In this document: piece after piece, positions 1 to 9,522 of the stretch
How the letters are laid out: each line of letters starts with the position of its first letter
Position numbering within the stretch: the first letter of the stretch is position 1
Source: Aquamicrobium lusatiense
GTDB taxonomy: Bacteria; Pseudomonadota; Alphaproteobacteria; Rhizobiales; Rhizobiaceae
DNA: 64,000 nt
Direction: 5' to 3'
Assembly (NCBI RefSeq): GCF_014201615.1
Contig: NZ_JACHEU010000001.1
Span: 1,631,631 to 1,695,630 of the forward strand
Position numbers and translations under genes: made by a program
Notes under the pieces: generated by a model
What the model was told of the DNA's origin: nothing
Database searches by the model: none
Seen by the model: only the letters and a program-made list of their open reading frames with translations

Positions 1-2718
1 CGCCATGTTGACCATGGATTTCAGAAGCATGGTGCGCTTGGGCGTGGTGTCGTCGACGAAGCTCTTGTCGATCTTGATCGTGTCGAAGGGGAAGCGGGTC
101 AGATAGGCGAGCGACGAATAGCCGGTGCCGAAATCGTCGAGCGAAAGGCCGATGCCGAGCTGCTTCAGTCTGTTGAGGACGTGGGCCGTCTGCTCGGGAT
201 TGTCCATGACCAGCGATTCGGTCAGCTCCAGACGGAAGCAGCGTGCCTTGAGATTGGCGCGCGCGATGATGGAGCGCACATCGCTGACCAGATCGCGGCG
301 GATGAGCTGACGGCTGGAGAGATTGACGGACACGGAGAGCGGCACATCGCCGATCTGCTTCTGCCAGGAAACGAGGTCCTCTGCCGCCTTCTGCATGGCG
401 AACAGGCCGAGCGGCACGATCAGGCCGCAGTTTTCCGCAATCGGGATGAAGTCGGCCGGCGGGATCATGCCGCGACGCGGATGCTCCCAGCGCATGAGCG
501 CCTCGAACCCGGCGATACTGTTGTCCTCCAGCCGCACGATCGGCTGGTAGGCAAGCGTCAGTTCCTTGCGTTCGATTGCGCGGCGCAGGTCGGACTCGAA
601 CTGCAGCTTGTCTGTGCCAACGGTGCGGAAAGCGGGACGGAACGGCTCGATCCTGTCGCCGCCGAAGCGCTTGGCCTGATGCAGCGCGAGCTCCGCGTCC
701 TTGACCATGTCGCCGGCCGACGACTGGTCGGAGGTCCATGTGATCAGGCCAATGGAGGCGGTCAGCACGATCTCGCGCTTCGCAAAGGTGATGGGCGCGC
801 TGATGGCGTGCTTGATGGCGTCCGCGATGGCGGCGATGCGTGCCGGCTCCTGCTCGGAAAGCAGCATCAGCGCGAACTGGTCGCCGGCGAAGCGGGCAAG
901 CGAATCCTGAGGCTTGAGCAGGCGGTGCAGGCGCCGCCCGATGGTGAGCAGGATGGTGTCGCCGGCCGATATGCCGAGCCCGTCATTGACCTGCTTGAAG
1001 CGGTCGATGTCGATGACGAAGACGGTCGGGCGCACCTTTTCCTCGGTGCGGGCAATGGAAATGACCGCCTCCAGCCGGTTCATGAACAGCTCGCGGCTGG
1101 GCAGGCCGGTGAGATTGTCATGCACGGCGTCGTGCAGCAGGCGTTCTTCCGCCTTCTTTTGCTCGGTGACGTCGATCATGGTGCCGACGCAGCGGATGAC
1201 TTCGCCGTCCGATCCGATCACCGGGCGGGCGCGCAGGGCGAACCAGTGATAGTGGCCGTCGGCGCCGCGCATGCGGAACTGCTGGGCGACGCGCCCGCGC
1301 CTGTGCTCCAGAACGATGTCGAGCGTGGTGCGGAAGGTGTCGCGGTCGTCGGCGTGCAGCACCGGCAGCCAGTTGCGGGCCGGTCCGCCAAGGCTGTTGG
1401 GGGCAAGGCCAAGCTGTACGCTGATGTCGGGGCGGGTGACGACGCGGTCGCGCAGAACGTCCCAGTCCCAGACGGTGTCGCCGGCGCCCATCACGGCCAG
1501 CGCCTGCCTTTCGATGTCGGAGAACAGGCCCTGATGGAGCGCGCCGCCGGCGAAAGCGTGCTGCATGATGGTGAAGCCGATCAGCAGGATGATGAGGATC
1601 AGTCCGCCACCCAGCGCGGGCTGGACGATGTCGTTGTCGAGCAGGCCGGTAACCGCCATCCACGATCCCGTCAGCCACAGAAGCACCATCACCCAGCTCG
1701 GCACCAGCATGATGGCCCGGTCATAGCCGCGTATACCGAGGAACACGATCAGGCCAAGGCCGACAATCGCCGTGGCGGCGAAGGAGAAGCGCGCGATGCC
1801 GGCAGCGATCGGCGGGTCGATGATGGCGATGCCAGCGATCACGGTCAGGCACAGCATCCACACCAGCGCGCCATAGCTGAAATGGCCATGCCAGCGGTTC
1901 AGGTTGAGGTAGGTGAACAGGAACACCACGAAGGTTGCGGCAAGGCCGATTTCCGTTCCCGCCCGCCATATCTGCTCATTGCCGGGTGACATCTCTATGA
2001 TCTTGGAAAGGAAGCCGAAATCGACGCAGATATAGGCCAGAACCGCCCAGGAAAGCGCTGCCGTGGCCGGGAACATGGAAGTGCCCTTGACCACAAACAG
2101 GATTGTCAGAAAAAGGGCCAGAAGCCCGGCGATGCCGATGACGATGCCCCGATAAAGCGTATAGGAATTGATGGAATCCTTGTAGGCTTCCGGCTCCCAC
2201 AGATAGACCTGCGGCAGTTTTGGCGAAGCGAGATCAGCTACGAAGGTGACGACCGCGCCGGGATTGAGCGTGACGCGGAAGACATCGGCGTCGGGGCTTG
2301 CCTGCCGGTCGAGCGCAAAGCCTTCACTGGGGGTGATGGCGGCAATGCGGGTGGAGCCGAGATCGGGCCACAGCAATCCGGAATTCACCAGCCTGAAATG
2401 CGGCGCGACGATCAGCCTGTCGATCTGCTCTTCGGTCGTGTTGGCGAGCGCGAAGACGGCCCAGTCGCCGGTGGAGCGGTTGTCGTTTGCCTCGACCTCG
2501 ATGCGGCGCACGATGCCATCAGGGCCGGGGGCTGTGGAAACCTGAAAATTCTCACCCTGATTGCGGTAGATCTCGACGGCTCCCGACAGGTCGAGGGCCA
2601 CGTCGTCGCGGGCAATCTTGATCGGCTCGACCGCGTGTGCCGCAGCCATCTGGAAAAAGAGGGCCATGGCGGCGAGAAGGGCGGCCAGCAGCGACCTCGC
2701 TTTCAGGGATGTCGTCAA
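1..2718 (-). CDS. PAS-GGDEF-EAL membrane signalling protein (3' end outside window)
   Basis: The reading frame runs leftward from a TTG at 2718 (preceded by GAAGGA) off the left edge, giving 906 codons in the window. It starts with a signal peptide, then a periplasmic domain, about seven membrane segments (roughly residues 175-385), a PAS domain (about 406-520), a GGDEF domain and an EAL domain. The GGDEF signature reads AGDQF (about residue 609), so cyclase activity is doubtful. The EAL side looks intact, with FEALMRWEHP (about 737) and DDFGTGYSSL (about 860). By family this would be a c-di-GMP phosphodiesterase with a degenerate, perhaps GTP-sensing, GGDEF domain. The N-terminal membrane part suggests sensing of an envelope or extracellular signal. 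It lies 14 nt downstream of the GNAT gene and is probably co-transcribed with it. The start codon is inferred from the ribosome site. Confidence 0.85.
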   Translation of the reverse strand, partial: MTTSLKARSLLAALLAAMALFFQMAAAHAVEPIKIARDDVALDLSGAVEIYRNQGENFQVSTAPGPDGIVRRIEVEANDNRSTGDWAVFALANTTEEQIDRLIVAPHFRLVNSGLLWPDLGSTRIAAITPSEGFALDRQASPDADVFRVTLNPGAVVTFVADLASPKLPQVYLWEPEAYKDSINSYTLYRGIVIGIAGLLALFLTILFVVKGTSMFPATAALSWAVLAYICVDFGFLSKIIEMSPGNEQIWRAGTEIGLAATFVVFLFTYLNLNRWHGHFSYGALVWMLCLTVIAGIAIIDPPIAAGIARFSFAATAIVGLGLIVFLGIRGYDRAIMLVPSWVMVLLWLTGSWMAVTGLLDNDIVQPALGGGLILIILLIGFTIMQHAFAGGALHQGLFSDIERQALAVMGAGDTVWDWDVLRDRVVTRPDISVQLGLAPNSLGGPARNWLPVLHADDRDTFRTTLDIVLEHRRGRVAQQFRMRGADGHYHWFALRARPVIGSDGEVIRCVGTMIDVTEQKKAEERLLHDAVHDNLTGLPSRELFMNRLEAVISIARTEEKVRPTVFVIDIDRFKQVNDGLGISAGDTILLTIGRRLHRLLKPQDSLARFAGDQFALMLLSEQEPARIAAIADAIKHAISAPITFAKREIVLTASIGLITWTSDQSSAGDMVKDAELALHQAKRFGGDRIEPFRPAFRTVGTDKLQFESDLRRAIERKELTLAYQPIVRLEDNSIAGFEALMRWEHPRRGMIPPADFIPIAENCGLIVPLGLFAMQKAAEDLVSWQKQIGDVPLSVSVNLSSRQLIRRDLVSDVRSIIARANLKARCFRLELTESLVMDNPEQTAHVLNRLKQLGIGLSLDDFGTGYSSLAYLTRFPFDTIKIDKSFVDDTTPKRTMLLKSMVNMA

Positions 2719-2732
2719 AATCAGTCCTTCGT

Positions 2733-3317
2733 TCACGCAACGGGCGGATCGTCGGCGATCCGGGCATACAAATAATGGTCCTGCCAGACGCCATTGATCC
2801 TCAGGTAAGACCTCAGCAGTCCTTCGCGCCGGAATCCGGCTTTTTCAAGCACGCGGATCGAGCGGCTGTTTTCGGGAATACAGGCTGCTTCGATCCGGTG
2901 CAATGTCAGCTCGCCAAATGCGAAGCGTGAAAGCGTCTTCACCGCGTCGGTCATCAGCCCCTGGCCAGCGTAGGGCTGGCCGATCCAGTAGCCGATCTGC
3001 GCGCTTTTGGAGACGCCGTGACGTATGTTGCCAAGCGTTATGCCGCCGACAAGCCGGCCGTGGCCACGCTCGTACATAAAGAAGGCCATGGCCGCACCCT
3101 GCGCATAATCACGCCGGTAATGATTGATGCGCAGCCGCCAGGCAGAGCGCTCGAATTCGTCCGGCATCCATCGCGGTTCCCACGGTTCGAGGAAGGCGCG
3201 GCTGATGGCGCGAAGCTCTGCCCATTCGCGATAGTCGCTTGCCTGCGGCATGCGCAGCCGTACCTTGTCGCCTTCCAGTTCCGGCGTTTCGCGGCGGATG
3301 AACGGAAGGGAGAACAC
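2733..3317 (-). CDS. GNAT N-acetyltransferase, RimJ/RimL-like
   Basis: This 194-residue protein has the RimJ/RimL layout: an N-terminal strand followed by LRMPQASDYREW, a central GGITLGNI strand, the acetyl-CoA pyrophosphate loop region around QPYAGQGLMTDAV, and the C-terminal IPENSRSIRVLEKAGF helix with the strand after it. The family transfers acetyl from acetyl-CoA to the N-terminal alanine or serine of ribosomal proteins or to small amines; the substrate here cannot be read from sequence. It begins 15 nt after the M16 peptidase gene and continues the leftward thrC - peptidase - GNAT - EAL series, an order seen in related Rhizobiales. Length is normal for the family and nothing looks broken. 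Confidence 0.9.
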   Translation of the reverse strand: MFSLPFIRRETPELEGDKVRLRMPQASDYREWAELRAISRAFLEPWEPRWMPDEFERSAWRLRINHYRRDYAQGAAMAFFMYERGHGRLVGGITLGNIRHGVSKSAQIGYWIGQPYAGQGLMTDAVKTLSRFAFGELTLHRIEAACIPENSRSIRVLEKAGFRREGLLRSYLRINGVWQDHYLYARIADDPPVA

Positions 3318-3331
3318 GGCTGCGGAAAATT

Positions 3332-4624
3332 CTACACGGCCAGCCGATGCGGCACCGACGCGGACGATGGAAGCGCGCTGGCGATTGATTCATACGACGT
3401 CAGCGAACCGACCGGGCCGACAGCTGCCAGCGTCGGCCGGGTGGAGAACAGACGCCCCGACAGATCGGTCAGCCGCCCCACGGTGAGAGCTGAAAGGCGC
3501 TCCATCAGTTCCTCCTTGGGGATCGGCCGGCCGAACAGAAGCAGTTGCCGGGCGATCTGCGATGCGCGGCTGGAAGGGCTTTCCGCCGACATGATCAGCC
3601 CCGCGCGGTATTGCGCGCGTGCCCGGTCCAGCTCTTCCTGGAGAATGCGGTCGCCGGCTTTCTGAAGCTCGGTGGCGATCACCGGAACGAGCTCGGACAG
3701 ATTGTTCTGGCCTGTGGCGGCATGGATGCCGAAAATGCCGGTGTCGGAAAAGCCCCAGTGGAAAGCATAGACCGAATAGCACAGGCCACGCTTCTCGCGC
3801 ACTTCCTGAAACAGGCGCGAAGACATGCCGCCGCCGAGGATCATGGAAAGAACCTGCGAGGCGTAGAAATCGCGCACATGATAGGCGCGGCCCTCGAAGC
3901 CGAGGATCACCTGCGCGTCCATCAGGTCGCGGTCTTCGCGGAAATCGCCTCCGACATATTGCGCATATTGCGAAACCGCGCCCTGCGCATGCGGGCGGAA
4001 ACCACCGAGCCGCTTTTCGACCTCGCGCACGAACTCGTCATGCTTCACATCGCCGGCGGCGACGACGACCATGCGGTCGGCGCCATATTCGCGCTGCATG
4101 AAGCGGTGGAGTTGCGCAGAGCTGAAGGACAGGACCGTTTCCGGCGTGCCGAGAATGGAGCGGCCAAGCGTCTGGTGGCGGAATGCTGTCTCGGTGAAAT
4201 GATCGAAGACGACATCGTCGGGCGTGTCGTGGGCGGCGCCGATTTCCTGCAGGATGACGTTCTGTTCGCGCTCCAGCTCTTCGGGATCGAAGGTGGAATT
4301 CTGGAGAATGTCAGCCAGAAGATCGACCGCCAGCGGAACGTCGTCGGACAGGACGCGGGCGTAGAAGGAGGTGGTCTCGACGCTGGTGGCGGCATTGATC
4401 TCGCCGCCCACATTCTCGATCTCGGAGGCAATCTCGAACGCCGAACGCCTGGCTGTACCCTTGAACGCCATGTGCTCCAGCAGGTGAGCCATGCCGTGCT
4501 CATCGTCACGTTCGTTGCGGGCTCCGGACTTTACCCAGACCCCCAGAGCAACGGATTCCATGCTTGGAAGGGTTTCGGTGGCGACTGTCAGGCCGTTCGA
4601 CAGACGGCTTACCTCAACACCCAT
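3332..4624 (-). CDS. M16 family zinc peptidase (mitochondrial processing peptidase-like)
   Basis: A 430-residue M16B peptidase. The inverted zinc motif HLLEH is at residues 47-51, and the downstream ELEREQNVILQEI helix supplies the third ligand region. A C-terminal inactive half contains the usual GGGMSSRLFQEVREKRGL signature, which binds the substrate end. I chose the ATG at 4624 (MGVEVSRLSNGL), preceded by GGGAGTGAG; a longer frame starting at 4744 would overlap thrC and has no family-like sequence. Bacterial members degrade peptides or process proteins, and are related to the mitochondrial processing peptidase subunit. It is 14 nt downstream of thrC, the conserved neighbour in alphaproteobacteria, so the two are likely one operon. 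Confidence 0.93.
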   Translation of the reverse strand: MGVEVSRLSNGLTVATETLPSMESVALGVWVKSGARNERDDEHGMAHLLEHMAFKGTARRSAFEIASEIENVGGEINAATSVETTSFYARVLSDDVPLAVDLLADILQNSTFDPEELEREQNVILQEIGAAHDTPDDVVFDHFTETAFRHQTLGRSILGTPETVLSFSSAQLHRFMQREYGADRMVVVAAGDVKHDEFVREVEKRLGGFRPHAQGAVSQYAQYVGGDFREDRDLMDAQVILGFEGRAYHVRDFYASQVLSMILGGGMSSRLFQEVREKRGLCYSVYAFHWGFSDTGIFGIHAATGQNNLSELVPVIATELQKAGDRILQEELDRARAQYRAGLIMSAESPSSRASQIARQLLLFGRPIPKEELMERLSALTVGRLTDLSGRLFSTRPTLAAVGPVGSLTSYESIASALPSSASVPHRLAV

Positions 4625-4638
4625 GTAGATCTCACTCC

Positions 4639-6036
4639 CTACTGACGTGCCCGCGTATGGCGGGAAATATGATCTTCCAACATTTTTTTGTCCGATGGAA
4701 GCACTGTATAGTTTTCCTTTGCGTCCATCAGGTGGGAAAGCCATGCGGGCAGCGCAGGGGATATGCCGCAGGCATCCTCGACGGCAGCCGGGAACTTGGC
4801 CGGATGAGCCGTGCCTAGGATGACGTTGGGGGCGGACGACCGGGGTTGGCCGGCAGAAACATGAACGGCCGTCGCCGTGTGCGGGTCCAGCAGATAGCCG
4901 CTGTTTTCAAGGGTCGAGCGGATGGTTTCGGCCGTGTTCTTCATCGTTGCCCGGCCAGCGCCGAAGCCGCCACGGATCGTTTCGATCTCCTGCTTTTCGA
5001 TGGTGAAGGCGCCGGATTGCCTGAGCCCGTTCATGTAGCGCCGCACCGTTTCCGCGTTGCGGTCCGAGGCTTCGAACAACAGGCGCTCGAAGTTCGACGA
5101 GATCTGGATGTCCATGGAAGGCGAGGTCGTGGCGACCACGCCCTGCATCCGGTATTCGCCGGTTTCCAGTGTGCGGGCCAGAATGTCGTTGTCATTGGTG
5201 GCGATGGTGAGCATTTCCACCGGCAGGCCCATGCGCTTTGCGGCATAGCCGGCGAAGATGTCGCCGAAATTGCCGGTCGGCACGGTAAAGGAAACAGTGC
5301 GGTCCGGTGCGCCGAGCGAAACAGCCGAGGTGAAGTAGTAGACGATCTGGGCCATGATGCGCGCCCAGTTGATGGAGTTCACGCCCGACAGCGCCACGCG
5401 GTCGCGGAAGGCGTGATCGTTGAACAACTCCTTCACCAGCCCCTGACAGTCGTCGAAATTCCCCTCGATGGCGAGCGCATGGACATTGTCCGCAGTCGAG
5501 GTCGTCATCTGGCGCTGCTGCACCGGCGAGACCTTGCCATTGGGGAAGAGAATGAAAATATCGGTGCGGCTGCGCCCGGCGAAGGCCTCGATCGCGGCGC
5601 CGCCGGTGTCGCCGGAGGTGGCGCCCACGATGGTGGCGCGCTGGTCGCGCTCGGTCAGCACATGGTCCATCAGCCGGGCCAGCAGTTGCATGGCCACATC
5701 CTTGAAGGCCAGCGTGGGACCGTGGAAAAGCTCCAGCACGAAGCTGTTGGGGCCGAGCTGCACAAGCGGGCACACTGCCTCATGGCGGAATGTGGCGTAG
5801 GCCTCGTTGATCAGCCTTTCCAGCACCGGGGTTGCGATCTCACCGCCCACGAAAGGCGTCAGCACACGCAGCGCGATCTGCTGGTAGGAAAGACCACGCA
5901 TGGCGCGGATGTCTGCGGCGGAAAATTGCGGCCACTCCTGCGGAAGATAAAGGCCGCCGTCGCGCGCCAGCCCTGCAAGGACGGCATCCGAGAAACCGAG
6001 ACGAGGTGCTTCACCACGGGTGCTGATGTAGTTCAT
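4639..6036 (-). CDS. thrC: Threonine synthase
   Basis: A 465-residue PLP enzyme that converts O-phospho-L-homoserine to threonine and phosphate, the last step of threonine synthesis. It has the N-terminal MNYISTRGEAPRLGFSDAVL region typical of the long thrC class, the PLP lysine in HGPTLAFKDVAMQ, the phosphate-binding VGATSGDTGGAAIEA loop, and the later FTVPTGNFGDIFAGY segment. Length and motifs match the proteobacterial enzyme fully. It heads a leftward series with the M16 peptidase 14 nt downstream. It is divergent from the lipoprotein gene at 6143, so the 106-bp gap should hold promoters for both. No leader peptide or riboswitch was seen. Confidence 0.97.
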   Translation of the reverse strand: MNYISTRGEAPRLGFSDAVLAGLARDGGLYLPQEWPQFSAADIRAMRGLSYQQIALRVLTPFVGGEIATPVLERLINEAYATFRHEAVCPLVQLGPNSFVLELFHGPTLAFKDVAMQLLARLMDHVLTERDQRATIVGATSGDTGGAAIEAFAGRSRTDIFILFPNGKVSPVQQRQMTTSTADNVHALAIEGNFDDCQGLVKELFNDHAFRDRVALSGVNSINWARIMAQIVYYFTSAVSLGAPDRTVSFTVPTGNFGDIFAGYAAKRMGLPVEMLTIATNDNDILARTLETGEYRMQGVVATTSPSMDIQISSNFERLLFEASDRNAETVRRYMNGLRQSGAFTIEKQEIETIRGGFGAGRATMKNTAETIRSTLENSGYLLDPHTATAVHVSAGQPRSSAPNVILGTAHPAKFPAAVEDACGISPALPAWLSHLMDAKENYTVLPSDKKMLEDHISRHTRARQ

Positions 6037-6142
6037 GAAAGGTATTCCGTCTTTCCAGTCGGCAGGCGTGTGGATTTGTCGCTTTCGTCAGTCGCATTTT
6101 CGCCGCCGGATTGCTATAGGACACCACCGTCGCGAGAGGGAA

Positions 6143-6847
6143 ATGCACTTCATGGTCGCTGCTACATCGAATTTTCGCTTTTTCACGGGCGTCGCCCTGT
6201 CCGGCATGTTGCTGGCTTTGGCGGGGTGTCAGTCGAACAGCGGTGATGTGCTGAACGTGCAGGACAAGCAGGCCGCCGGGGGTGGAAAGGTTCTGGCCAG
6301 CGAGCTGACCGCCTACTGCCCGACGCTGACCTTGCGTGAAGGCACAGCCTATTTCAACACATATGCCAAAGGCGGTCAGGACGATGCTTCAAAGATCGTC
6401 TATCAGGCGTCCATCGGCGAGGTTACCCGCGACTGCAAAAGGGCGAACGGCCAGCTGACCATGAATGTCGCGGCTGCCGGCCGCATCGTTCCCGGCCCGC
6501 AGGGCGCAGCCGGAACCATCACCATGCCGATCCGCGTGGTGGTGACGCGTGGCAGCAACGTGCTTTATTCACAGCTTCACCAGCACAAGGTGCAGGTGAG
6601 CGATACCACCTCCGCCACCCAGTTCGTGTTCAATGATCCGAACGTGACGGTTCCCGAGCCGAGCGGGCGCGATTATCAGGTGTTCGTCGGCTATGACGAA
6701 GGTCCGCCGAAGCCCAAGGCCGCTGACAAGCCGCGCCCCGTCGCGCGCAAGAAGGCACCGGCCCGCACCGCGCAGCAGCCTGCGCCCGCCGCTCCTGCGG
6801 CGCAGCAGCAGCCAGCCACCACCTCGGCATCGGATATTCCGCGCTGA
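6143..6847 (+). CDS. Hypothetical outer-membrane or periplasmic lipoprotein
   Basis: A 234-residue protein of no recognised function. The start at 6143 follows GAGAGGGA and gives a short signal sequence with the lipobox LALAGC, so the mature protein should begin at the lipidated cysteine. The middle is a globular domain with two cysteines that could pair. The last 45 residues are a low-complexity tail rich in Lys, Pro, Ala and Gln (KKAPARTAQQPAPAAPAAQQ), a composition often seen where lipoproteins cross or bind peptidoglycan. An upstream in-frame start at 6035 is rejected because it overlaps thrC. A strong terminator follows directly. The gene stands alone between a divergent and a convergent neighbour. 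Confidence 0.8.
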   Translation: MHFMVAATSNFRFFTGVALSGMLLALAGCQSNSGDVLNVQDKQAAGGGKVLASELTAYCPTLTLREGTAYFNTYAKGGQDDASKIVYQASIGEVTRDCKRANGQLTMNVAAAGRIVPGPQGAAGTITMPIRVVVTRGSNVLYSQLHQHKVQVSDTTSATQFVFNDPNVTVPEPSGRDYQVFVGYDEGPPKPKAADKPRPVARKKAPARTAQQPAPAAPAAQQQPATTSASDIPR

Positions 6848-6850
6848 TTG

Positions 6851-6879
6851 AAAAAAGGCCGCTTTCGAGCGGCCTTTTT
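6851..6879 (+). terminator. Rho-independent terminator, bidirectional
   Basis: A 7-bp GC-rich stem (GGCCGCT / AGCGGCC) with a TTCG tetraloop is flanked by A6 on the left and T5 on the right. It therefore works for the lipoprotein gene ending at 6847 and for the convergent HAD gene ending at 6894. Confidence 0.9.
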
Positions 6880-6893
6880 AGTATGTTGGATGC

Positions 6894-7583
6894 TCAGTCG
6901 TCTTCCGACCATGTGAGCAGGGCGTCGAGCACGCCCCGGAAATCGCTCCAGCGGCGGATCGAGGTTTCAGCACCTGCTTCCGTCAGCACATCGGCATGGC
7001 CGGGATAGGAATGCGCCCCCCCGGTGAAGCCGATGACGCGCATGCCGGCTGCGCGCGCACCGGCAATGCCATGCACGGAATCCTCGATGACAAAGGTGCG
7101 TGCCGGATCGGCATTGAATTCCTTTGCAGCATGCAGGAACACATCGGGCGCTGGCTTGGTTTTGCCCGTGGGCAATTCAGGCGCGGAGAATATCGGACCC
7201 CTGAACAGCGGGAGGATGCCCGTCTTTTCCAGCATGGCGCGAATGCGTTCGCTGGACGAATTGGAGCATATGCAACAGGGCACGGAAACCTGCGCGACGG
7301 CCTCGCGCACGCCTTCGATGGCGCGCACTTCCTGTCGCAACCTGCGATCGACGGCAGCTTCAGCCTGATCAATCAGCGTGGCCTGAAAGGGCAGGCCTGA
7401 GATTTCCTCGATGCGCAGCAATATGTCCTTGAAGGTGAGGCCGGCATAGGTCTGCGCCAGTTCTTCGGCCGAAATCCCGAAACCCGCTTCGGTGAGCAGT
7501 TCGGCTTCCACGCGTGCGGCGATGATTTCCGAATCGACCAGAACGCCGTCGCAATCGAAGATGATGAGGTCGGGCTTTTCCAT
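6894..7583 (-). CDS. HAD-superfamily phosphatase, subfamily IA
   Basis: A 229-residue HAD hydrolase. Motif I is DCDGVLVDSE at residues 8-17, followed by a helical cap. Motif II is CNSSSE, motif III is the lysine in GKTKPAPDVF, and motif IV is VIEDSVHGIAGARAAGM. This pattern matches the beta-phosphoglucomutase/phosphoglycolate phosphatase group (YieH/GmhB-like sugar phosphatases); the substrate is unknown. The start at 7583 (MEKPDLIIFD) puts motif I at the usual distance from the N-terminus; the frame extends upstream to 7649 without family-like sequence. The gene is convergent with the lipoprotein gene and divergent from ccrM. Confidence 0.9.
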   Translation of the reverse strand: MEKPDLIIFDCDGVLVDSEIIAARVEAELLTEAGFGISAEELAQTYAGLTFKDILLRIEEISGLPFQATLIDQAEAAVDRRLRQEVRAIEGVREAVAQVSVPCCICSNSSSERIRAMLEKTGILPLFRGPIFSAPELPTGKTKPAPDVFLHAAKEFNADPARTFVIEDSVHGIAGARAAGMRVIGFTGGAHSYPGHADVLTEAGAETSIRRWSDFRGVLDALLTWSEDD

Positions 7584-7730
7584 GGCGTTCCGCATTTCTG
7601 TTTCAAGGGGGAGAGGGCACCAGCATCTGGTGGCGCGGGCATACATCAAGGTGCGGGGCCACGCAAATTGCGCCGGTCCTTCACGGATTATTTACGCTGA
7701 TCGGTAACCATAACAGCAGGTAAACAGTAA

Positions 7731-8885
<1,155 letters not shown>

Positions 8886-8908
8886 CCGACTGGAAAGAGC
8901 CTGACCGG

Positions 8909-9517
8909 CTAGAAACTGATCCCGCGCGCGATGAGATCGCGCTCGAGCGCGCGGGCATCGGTGAACAGCACCGCCTGCCATCCGGCGCGTTGCGCACCCT
9001 CGACATTCTTTTCGCTGTCATCGATGAACAGCGTGGCCGACGGTTCCGTCCCGAAGCTCGCCACATGATGGTCGTAGATGGCCCGGTCCGGCTTGATCAG
9101 CCCGATCTCGCCTGAAACGGTGATGCCGCGCGGTTTTTCGAGGAACGCAAAGCGGCTGCGCGCTTCCGCGAACGTATCCGCCGCCCAGTTGGTCAGCATG
9201 GTCACGTCGTGGCCGGCGTCGATCAGCCTTTCCAGCAGCGCGACGCTGTCGTCATAGGCATGCGGCACCATTTCGTGCCAGTGCCGGCGAAAGGCGCGGA
9301 TATTGTCCGCATGGTCCGGATGTTCGGCGATCAACAGCGCTTCCGCCTCTTCCCATGTGCGCCCGCGATCCTGCTCGATATTCCACGCGCTGGTGCAGAC
9401 ATTTCCGAAAAACCAATGGCGCTCGGCCGGGTCGGGAATGATGCGGCTGAAGGGAATGTCAGGATCATAGTGAACCAGCACCTTGCCGATATCGAAAACG
9501 ATGTGCCGGATTTCCAT
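8909..9517 (-). CDS. HAD-family hydrolase, YihX-like
   Basis: A 202-residue haloacid-dehalogenase-type hydrolase. It has motif I DIGKVLVHYD near the N-terminus, motif II LTNWAAD, the lysine in GLIKPDRAIYDH and motif IV FIDDSEKNVEGA. Family members are sugar phosphatases or dehalogenases; the substrate is not evident. Two starts are possible: the ATG at 9526, which overlaps the mutY stop as ATGA but has no spacing from the GAAGAAGGA ribosome site, or the ATG at 9517 with a proper spacing, chosen here. Either way the gene is translationally coupled to mutY, suggesting a shared transcript. It converges on ccrM with a 23-bp gap. Confidence 0.88.
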   Translation of the reverse strand: MEIRHIVFDIGKVLVHYDPDIPFSRIIPDPAERHWFFGNVCTSAWNIEQDRGRTWEEAEALLIAEHPDHADNIRAFRRHWHEMVPHAYDDSVALLERLIDAGHDVTMLTNWAADTFAEARSRFAFLEKPRGITVSGEIGLIKPDRAIYDHHVASFGTEPSATLFIDDSEKNVEGAQRAGWQAVLFTDARALERDLIARGISF

Positions 9518-9522
9518 GTGCT

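Noticed and set aside
181-1989. 602-codon open frame on the plus strand
   Set aside because: It is antisense to the GGDEF/EAL protein, has no family motifs and is explained by high GC in third codon positions.
4846-6246. 466-codon open frame on the plus strand opposite thrC
   Set aside because: Antisense to a clear threonine synthase; repetitive His/Gly/Arg-rich translation without family match.
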